Part shown: piece by piece, positions 58,486 through 64,000 of the stretch
How the letters are laid out: the number at the start of each line of letters is the position of its first letter
Position numbering within the stretch: the stretch's first letter is position 1
NCBI RefSeq assembly: GCF_000023125.1
Contig: NC_013037.1
Span: forward strand, 6,488,501 to 6,552,500
Direction of reading: 5' to 3'
DNA length: 64,000 bases
DNA from: Dyadobacter fermentans DSM 18053
GTDB taxonomy: Bacteria; Bacteroidota; Bacteroidia; Cytophagales; Spirosomataceae
Translations under genes and position numbers: made by a program
Notes under the pieces: generated by a model
The model's input: the letters and a program-made list of their open reading frames with translations, nothing else
What the model was told of the DNA's origin: nothing
Database searches by the model: none

Positions 58486-60850
58486 TAGCCTGGTAGCTGA
58501 CCGTAAGCAGCGTGAGCGATAGCGCGAGGGCGCCGGCTCCTGCGAAAAGCCACCAGGGAATGGTGGAGCGGTAGTGGTATTTTTCCAGCGTTTCGGTGAG
58601 GAAATAGTAGCTTACCGGCGTTGCGAGCGCGATGGCGAAGATGGTCAGGTACACGAAATCGCGGGCGATGAGCTGCCAGACGCTGGTTACGGAGGCGCCG
58701 AGCACTTTTCGAATGCCGATTTCGCTTCGCCGTTGTTCGGCGGTGAATGCGGCCAGGCCGAATAGCCCCAGGCAGGACGTGAAAATGGCCACGGCGGCGA
58801 ATAGGAGCGTTAGTTTGCCCGTACGGTCCTCCGTTTCGAATTTCAAACCATATTGCTGGTCGGCGAACTGGAAGTCGAAGATGTTTCCGGGTAAATGCTT
58901 GTCGAACAGTAGGTTGAGTTTCGGGAGAACGCTGCTTGTTTTGACATCATCTTTTACTTTGATATACAAATAATTAGGCGCGTAGGTCATGAAATAAATG
59001 GCTTGCTTAACCGGCTCGTAAGGGGATTGCATGACCATATCCCGCACCACACCCACGATGTGGTATTCCGAATCGTTGAACGTCCCGTCTTTCCAGCGAA
59101 CGGTTTTACCCACCGGCTGGTCCAGGCCCATGTATTTGGCCGCCGATTGGTTGATGATGATCGCCGATGAGTCTGAAATGAACTCCTCCGAAAAATCCCT
59201 TCCCTGAACCACCTGCCAGCCGACCGTCTTTCCATAACTGTGCGACGCGGCGATGACGGCGAATTCCTCGCGCTGTCCGGGTGACTTGCCGGGCCAGGAA
59301 AAGCCCCGTGCATTTGAGAGCATATCCGTGACGGGTCCGGACGATTGCGCCACCGACGACGCGATGCCGGAATGCAGCAAATCGTTCTTCAATGCATCGA
59401 GCCGCGCGGTGCCCGGCGGGATTTTTACATATACGAGGCCGCGTTTGTCGTACCCGGTTTGACGGCTTTGCCCGAATTGCATTTGCCGAAAAACCCCGGC
59501 AGCGGCGATAATGAGGGAAATTGAGATGGTAAATTGCAGTACCACCAATGCCTTTCTCGGTCGGGATGACAGCCTGCCCCCTGCGCCGGATTTCAATATG
59601 CTCACCGGCTTGATGGAAGAAAGGTAAAGCGCCGGGTAACTACCGGCCACGAAGCTTACGAGCAAACAAAACCCGATACCGAGCGCTACGACATAAGGGT
59701 TGAATGCCAGATCGTCCGGCGAGATGAAGGTGATATGTTTCTTGGTGACCGCATTGAATTCCGGCAATGCCAGTTGGACGAGCAACAGCGCGATCAGCAG
59801 CGATGTCCCTACCACGACGAAGGACTCAAACATGAATTGCCCGATGAGCTGGGCCCGCTTGGAACCCACCACTTTTCGAACGCCGATTTCCCGGGCGCGC
59901 TGCTCGGAGCGGGCGGTGGTGAGGTTCATGAAATTGATACAGGCCAGGAGCACGATAAAAACCGCGATTGCCATGAACAGTTTCACATAATAAATATCAC
60001 CGCCGGTATCCACGCCATTTTCCCACGAAGCATACAAATGCCAGCGCGACATGGGGTGCAGGGAAATAAGCGCCGACGGGCCAGTTGTGCTGGCGCCGGC
60101 TTTTAAGTGGTTCTGTAATAAGTGCTTAATTTTTTCCGAAGCCGCTTCGGGATTGCTGCTTTCGCGGGTTTGAACCAGTATTTCAAATGTGCTGATGTTC
60201 CAGTTATCTTTTACCTCATTGACCCACTGCCTCCTGCGCGCAGCGGTGAACATTTTCCAGGGCGCGATGAACGACAGGTTGTAGTAATCCGAGTTGGGAG
60301 GGAAGTCGCGGTAAACTCCGGCTACCATTGCTTCCAGTTCCTGATCTATTTTTACCAATTGCCCGATTGGCTCGCGCGTGCCGAAGATCGACGTCGCGGC
60401 GGATTCCGACAGTAATAGCTGAGAAGGGCTGGCAAGGCTGGCGGCGCCGCTTACCATTTCGAGGGGCAGTATTTGGGCACCGTCGGGCTCCATAAACCGA
60501 CCTTTTTTCCGGAACTTGTTCCCGTTCGCAGTCAGGGTGTAATCCTCGGTGTTCCAGGATATGGCTACATGTTCGAAGTCAGCCCGGAAATTCTCGCGGA
60601 GCTCGGCGGCTAGTGGAAAAGGCATATTCGGCGAGCTCACAACCTGCCCGTTTTGCGCAATATGCGACATCACACCCGCTACACGCGTGTAGTTTTCATT
60701 GCTTTTATTGAAGTTCCATTCATCCCACACCCACAAGGCAATGAGCAGGGAGGCAGCCAGCGAAATCGCCAGGCCCGATACGTTTATCAACGTGTAAACT
60801 TTGTTTCTCCGAAAACCTCTGAAAGCAATCTTAAAGTAGTTTTTGATCAT
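58439..60850 (-). CDS. ABC transporter permease, MacB/FtsX type (paralogue B)
   Basis: An 803-residue permease with the same plan as the one at 53719-56073: N-terminal helix (NYFKIAFRGFRRNKVYTLINVSGLAISLAASLLIALWVW), MacB-like periplasmic domain, FtsX, second periplasmic domain, FtsX. Both end in a near-identical tail (LLTVSYQAIKAALTNPVEALRSE here). The pair is likely a local duplication. The plus-strand DUF4062-GGCT genes lie between them. The last 47 bases overlap the GGCT gene. Confidence 0.9.
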   Translation of the reverse strand: MIKNYFKIAFRGFRRNKVYTLINVSGLAISLAASLLIALWVWDEWNFNKSNENYTRVAGVMSHIAQNGQVVSSPNMPFPLAAELRENFRADFEHVAISWNTEDYTLTANGNKFRKKGRFMEPDGAQILPLEMVSGAASLASPSQLLLSESAATSIFGTREPIGQLVKIDQELEAMVAGVYRDFPPNSDYYNLSFIAPWKMFTAARRRQWVNEVKDNWNISTFEILVQTRESSNPEAASEKIKHLLQNHLKAGASTTGPSALISLHPMSRWHLYASWENGVDTGGDIYYVKLFMAIAVFIVLLACINFMNLTTARSEQRAREIGVRKVVGSKRAQLIGQFMFESFVVVGTSLLIALLLVQLALPEFNAVTKKHITFISPDDLAFNPYVVALGIGFCLLVSFVAGSYPALYLSSIKPVSILKSGAGGRLSSRPRKALVVLQFTISISLIIAAAGVFRQMQFGQSRQTGYDKRGLVYVKIPPGTARLDALKNDLLHSGIASSVAQSSGPVTDMLSNARGFSWPGKSPGQREEFAVIAASHSYGKTVGWQVVQGRDFSEEFISDSSAIIINQSAAKYMGLDQPVGKTVRWKDGTFNDSEYHIVGVVRDMVMQSPYEPVKQAIYFMTYAPNYLYIKVKDDVKTSSVLPKLNLLFDKHLPGNIFDFQFADQQYGLKFETEDRTGKLTLLFAAVAIFTSCLGLFGLAAFTAEQRRSEIGIRKVLGASVTSVWQLIARDFVYLTIFAIALATPVSYYFLTETLEKYHYRSTIPWWLFAGAGALALSLTLLTVSYQAIKAALTNPVEALRSE

Positions 60851-61037
60851 ATCGCGAGTTCAGACCTTCCGTTTTAAACATATAACCGCTATCGTTGTCA
60901 CCATTCGGGACAAATATGGTGCCATTGCGCAGATTGGCTGCAAATGCAAATTTCTTGTGCGCTATTGTTCGTTTTTGAACAATAACCTGTTCACTCACGG
61001 GCGAGCGCGGGTCGGCATTTGGAGGCTTCGGGCGAGC

Positions 61038-61604
61038 CTACCGGGCCGTATAGTGCAGCGTCACCACGCCCGATCCCAGCGTTTTCGATTCAACCAATTT
61101 CAGTTTGCTCATTTCGGTATTACTATCGAAGAGACTGATGCCTTTTCCTAAAATAATCGGATGAAGCGTCAGTTTATATTCGTCGATCAGGCCGAGGTTC
61201 ATCAGACTTTTAGCAAGGCCGGGGCTGCCAAAGATCACGAGGTCTTTGCCTGGCTGCTGTTTGAGTTTACTTATCTCTTCGGCTACGTTGTCTTTGATGA
61301 GCGTTGTGTTATTCCAGTCGGCGCTGGGCAATGTGGTTGAGAAAACGAATTTGGGAATTTCGTGCACCCATCTCGCATGTTTCAGGGCATGTTCATTTGC
61401 TTCCGGATTATTCAGTACGGTGGGCCAATAGCCTTCCATCAAATGATAGGTGTTTCTGCCGTACACTGGCGCGCCCACGGTGGATACGAGCTCTTCCGCG
61501 AACTGTTGAAGTTCTTCATTGTAGGATAAGAAACCGAGGCCACCCTGAGTATCTCCCGCGAAACCATCCAGCGAGATATGTGCAAATAAAACTAACTTTC
61601 TCAT
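61038..61604 (-). CDS. RibD/DHFR-like reductase
   Basis: A 188-residue protein of the RibD C-terminal/dihydrofolate reductase-like superfamily. KLVLFAHISLDGFAGD opens the fold, PVYGRNTYHLMEGYWP is the nicotinamide-contact region, and GKDLVIFGSPGLAKSLMNLGLIDEYKLTLHPIILGKG is the NADPH-binding stretch. The substrate is unknown; true DHFR or riboflavin reductase activity is not implied. ATG 61604 is chosen, as an earlier one at 61670 adds residues without similarity. Confidence 0.87.
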   Translation of the reverse strand: MRKLVLFAHISLDGFAGDTQGGLGFLSYNEELQQFAEELVSTVGAPVYGRNTYHLMEGYWPTVLNNPEANEHALKHARWVHEIPKFVFSTTLPSADWNNTTLIKDNVAEEISKLKQQPGKDLVIFGSPGLAKSLMNLGLIDEYKLTLHPIILGKGISLFDSNTEMSKLKLVESKTLGSGVVTLHYTAR

Positions 61605-61735
61605 TTTGAATGTGTTCTTATGGTTTGATAATGTAGACGTTACTTTGCCTGTATCGCAGTGAAGTTTCACTTTCGGATCAATCCCGGTACGGTTTTTGAG
61701 TAATTCATCCGGATTCAGCTAACCGATGATAATTT

Positions 61736-62158
61736 ATGAAAGCTCACTACCTCCTGTTCTCGCTTATTTGCCTTGCTGCGCCATTTGCGGGCATGGCACA
61801 GGTTCAGCGCATGGCTGTGCCGGTTGTCAATACGTCCTATTCCAAGGGCGATAATGGGTATTTTTTTGCCCTGCGGGATGTGCCCTTATCGCAAAATCAG
61901 TTTATTTTTTCAGCAGATCTGTTAAAAAAAGCGATTTATGTAAAAGGCGACAGGAACATCGCGCTCAGCCACACCATGACCGTCAAAACGGCCAAAGGAT
62001 TCGACATGTATTTCTCCGCAAACGACTATAACATTACTCTGGCGATTAAGGAAGCGCGGGCAATGGACGACCAAACGATCGAGTACAAGGGCACTTTATT
62101 TGTCCGGCACGGATCGGAAAAGGAAAAAATCGCCGTGCACGGTTTTCAAAACAGGTAA
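61736..62158 (+). CDS. Small secreted protein of unknown function
   Basis: A 140-residue protein with a signal peptide (AHYLLFSLICLAAPFAGMAQ). The mature 120 residues have a beta-strand-rich pattern (FALRDVPLSQNQFIFSADLLKKAIYVKG). I recognise no family. It is convergent with the amidohydrolase gene. Confidence 0.6.
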   Translation: MKAHYLLFSLICLAAPFAGMAQVQRMAVPVVNTSYSKGDNGYFFALRDVPLSQNQFIFSADLLKKAIYVKGDRNIALSHTMTVKTAKGFDMYFSANDYNITLAIKEARAMDDQTIEYKGTLFVRHGSEKEKIAVHGFQNR

Positions 62159-62182
62159 TGCAGCCTGACCGGCGTCTGTGTG

Positions 62183-63481
62183 CTATTTCTGATACTCCAC
62201 GACGCCGTTTTTCATGACCATTTTGACGTCGAAAAGTGACTTTTTGAAATCCTTTTGCATATCCCCTTCAAAAACGGCGAGGTCTGCTGCGGCATTTTCC
62301 TTGATCACGCCAATCTGATTTTCCATGCCCAGCGCCACCGCCGCATTGGAGGTGGCCGTTTTCAGCACGTCGGCGGCCGGCAAGCCGGCATCGAAAAAGC
62401 CTGAAATCGTGTGTTTTGCCGTTTCGCCTCTCGGTAAACTCAGATCCGTGTAGGCATCCGAACCGGCCACGATCCGCACACCGGCTTTGTGAGCGGCCAT
62501 AATCCGGTTTTGCAAAGGCTTAAAGTTTTGTTTGATTTCCGCCTCGTCGTATTTGATATTCTGGGATTTCAGATAGTGAATGCGTAAATCGACCGAACCG
62601 TCCGTCGGAACGAGGTATATTCCCCGTTTGGCCATCGTGTCGAGGGTCGATTGCCGGAAGCCGTAGCCATGTTCCAGGCCGTCTACACCCGCTTCAATGG
62701 CCGCATGCACCGCCCAGTCGCGGTCGCAATGCGCGGTTACTTTCACCCTTTCGCTGTGGGCAGCCTGCACGATTGCTTTCAGCTCCTCCGGCGTCAGCAC
62801 GAGCCGGTTGCCGAACACGGTGATTTTGATCACGTCCACGCCGCGCGCAATGTGCTCTTTCACGGCCTTCCGAGCCTCTTCCACGCCGCTGACCATCGAG
62901 TATTCCTTGCTAGAATACTTGTCGAACTCCTTCACCGGAATGCCATATAGCTGGCCGTCCATCGCGCTGATGATCGGACCGGAGATCATCATCCTTGGTC
63001 CCGGAAAATCGCCGCGCTCGATGGCGTTGCGTACTTCAAGGTCTAGGTACTGTTCCGAATTGCCGAGGTCGCGGATGGCGGTGAAGCCTGCATTCAGATA
63101 GCTTTTGGCATAACCAACTGCCCTCAATACCCTCGTTTCCGGCGAATTCATGATACCGTCGTATGCAAGATTATCAGTCGGCCCCTGCCGGAACAACAGG
63201 TGTGTGTGGGCATCGATCAGGCCGGGTGTTACGGTCGCATTTCCGTAGTCGAGTACGGTTGCACCTTGCGGAACATCCAGTTTGTCGCCCACTTTTTGGA
63301 TCACATTTCCCTTAATCAGTATTTGTTTGTCTTTTAGAAATACATTCTTTTCGGAATCATACATTTTCCCTGCTTTGATCAGGTAATATTTGTCCGCCGA
63401 TTGTGCCTGAATTGCCGGTGAGTGAGCGAATAGGATGAGGAGAAAAAAGATAATCGACCTGGCGAATAGAAATCTGGACAT
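62183..63481 (-). CDS. Exported amidohydrolase family protein (prolidase-like/imidazolonepropionase-like)
   Basis: A 432-residue exported metal-dependent hydrolase. The signal peptide is about residues 1-27 (HSPAIQAQ). Metal-site motifs are VTPGLIDAHTHL (HxH near 90), KVTAHCDRDWAV (second site, near 230), DGLEHGYGF and GSDAYTDLSL (Asp). The pattern is of the Xaa-Pro dipeptidase-like/ImuI-type amidohydrolases (COG1228). Substrate unknown. ATG 63481 begins the signal peptide and is preferred to an earlier frame from 63577. Confidence 0.88.
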   Translation of the reverse strand: MSRFLFARSIIFFLLILFAHSPAIQAQSADKYYLIKAGKMYDSEKNVFLKDKQILIKGNVIQKVGDKLDVPQGATVLDYGNATVTPGLIDAHTHLLFRQGPTDNLAYDGIMNSPETRVLRAVGYAKSYLNAGFTAIRDLGNSEQYLDLEVRNAIERGDFPGPRMMISGPIISAMDGQLYGIPVKEFDKYSSKEYSMVSGVEEARKAVKEHIARGVDVIKITVFGNRLVLTPEELKAIVQAAHSERVKVTAHCDRDWAVHAAIEAGVDGLEHGYGFRQSTLDTMAKRGIYLVPTDGSVDLRIHYLKSQNIKYDEAEIKQNFKPLQNRIMAAHKAGVRIVAGSDAYTDLSLPRGETAKHTISGFFDAGLPAADVLKTATSNAAVALGMENQIGVIKENAAADLAVFEGDMQKDFKKSLFDVKMVMKNGVVEYQK

Positions 63482-63696
63482 TAAAATGAGATTTGAGTTA
63501 GTGTTGGTCAAATTAAGCGGGCAATGGGCGGTATGAAAGTGCCGTTTCCGGCATCGGTACATATAAAGCGGCAACACGCAGGCACCTACCGGGGGTGTTG
63601 GTGATAAATATTTTAATGCTTACAGGCGCCAGGCGTGCCATAACAATGAAATAGGATAAACGTTATGCATTTGACAACCAATTTCCTTGGAAAACT

Positions 63697-64000
63697 ATGA
63701 AAAAATGCTTCGCCTTCGCCGTTCTGTTTCTGATTAGTCAGCATGCATTTTCCCAATTCAATGGCTCCGGTTTATCCGTTAGTGTGAGCTACCCGATGCC
63801 GGTCGGAAACAATTTTATTAACAAACCCTATGGAGGCGGCGAGGGTTATAAAGGGATCATTGACGTTGGAATTGACTACACGGTTTATCGGGTAGCGAAC
63901 TGGGATTTTGGATTGCTATTCAATGCCGCTTTCTTTCAATACGAACCGCTGGATTTATCACTCAATACCATCAGTCCCAAAGCTAAAATCGGTTATACGA
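63697..64000 (+). CDS. Outer membrane beta-barrel protein, N-terminal part (window ends)
   Basis: The first 101 residues of a secreted protein. The signal peptide (MKKCFAFAVLFLISQHAFSQ) ends near the AFSQ cleavage site. The mature part has alternating polar-hydrophobic strands (LSVSVSYPMPVGNN, DVGIDYTVYR, WDFGLLFNAAFFQYEPL) like small Bacteroidota porin-type barrels. The 3' end is cut by the window, so length and class are open. Confidence 0.65.
   Translation, partial: MKKCFAFAVLFLISQHAFSQFNGSGLSVSVSYPMPVGNNFINKPYGGGEGYKGIIDVGIDYTVYRVANWDFGLLFNAAFFQYEPLDLSLNTISPKAKIGYT

Noticed and set aside
1..64000. CRISPR arrays, tRNA and rRNA genes
   Set aside because: No regularly spaced direct repeats of the required length and no tRNA or rRNA signature were seen.

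Overview
The window is chromosomal DNA from a member of the Bacteroidota, most likely a Cytophagales of the Dyadobacter/Spirosomaceae type. This rests on many SusC-era style signatures of the phylum: TAnnTTTG-like -7 promoter octamers, few Shine-Dalgarno sites, PadR/ArsR-SRPBCC pairs, LytTR two-component genes, ATPase-less MacB/FtsX permeases of about 800 residues, DUF1080 proteins and an imuA-imuB-dnaE2 mutasome. The genus is inference; no rRNA or tRNA gene was seen. The bulk is moderately GC rich, with AT-richer islands at about 32.7-34.1, 49.7-51.2 and 56.6-58.4 kb.

Layout. 1-11476: the 3' part of an aerobic-type cobalamin operon, all on the plus strand with gaps of a few bases or short overlaps: cobN (partial), a fused ChlI/ChlD-type chelatase motor, cobQ, Thr-P decarboxylase, cbiB, a BtuF-like lipoprotein, a PduO-type adenosyltransferase, cobU, cobT, cobS and an alpha-ribazole phosphatase. 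Together they cover cobalt insertion through adenosylation, side chain attachment and nucleotide loop assembly. 11515-22095: mixed accessory genes (DinB-like, a truncated ECF sigma/anti-sigma pair, DoxX, TAT phospholipase C, DUF1080, a Fic protein with a striking four-site operator array, metallophosphatase, AraC regulator with a c-type cytochrome). 22204-24439: a cobalamin-binding radical SAM protein overlapping an MpaB/DUF2236 oxygenase, preceded by a perfect palindrome.

24400-32722: the damage-inducible mutagenesis cassette dnaE2-imuB-imuA on the minus strand, split by a 2.5 kb plus-strand block (ArsR, SRPBCC, secreted protein, esterase). imuA and imuB carry the same 16-bp palindrome upstream, so they look co-regulated despite the split. 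32870-44776: a HExxH protease-like protein, small secreted proteins, a VOC protein, DUF1080, a LytS/LytR pair, an AraC-like regulator, a 935-residue protein with an internal duplication and a VWA domain, a TlpA-like protein and a membrane-esterase fusion.

44811-46270: an IS110/IS1111-family insertion sequence with a hairpin around its start codon and a non-coding right end that may hold its guide RNA. 46288-53710: VOC, a second ArsR-SRPBCC operon (paralogue of the first, with diverged operators) that ends in an alpha/beta hydrolase, an NmrA reductase, an AT-rich FAD protein, a lipoprotein, GNAT and pirin. 53719-60850: two paralogous ABC permeases on the minus strand flank a plus-strand AT-rich pair, a DUF4062 (TIR/STIR-like) protein and a gamma-glutamylcyclotransferase-like protein, led by a 50-base hairpin. 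This pair is the best candidate for an undescribed system. 61038-64000: a DHFR-like reductase, a small secreted protein, an amidohydrolase and the start of an outer membrane beta-barrel protein.
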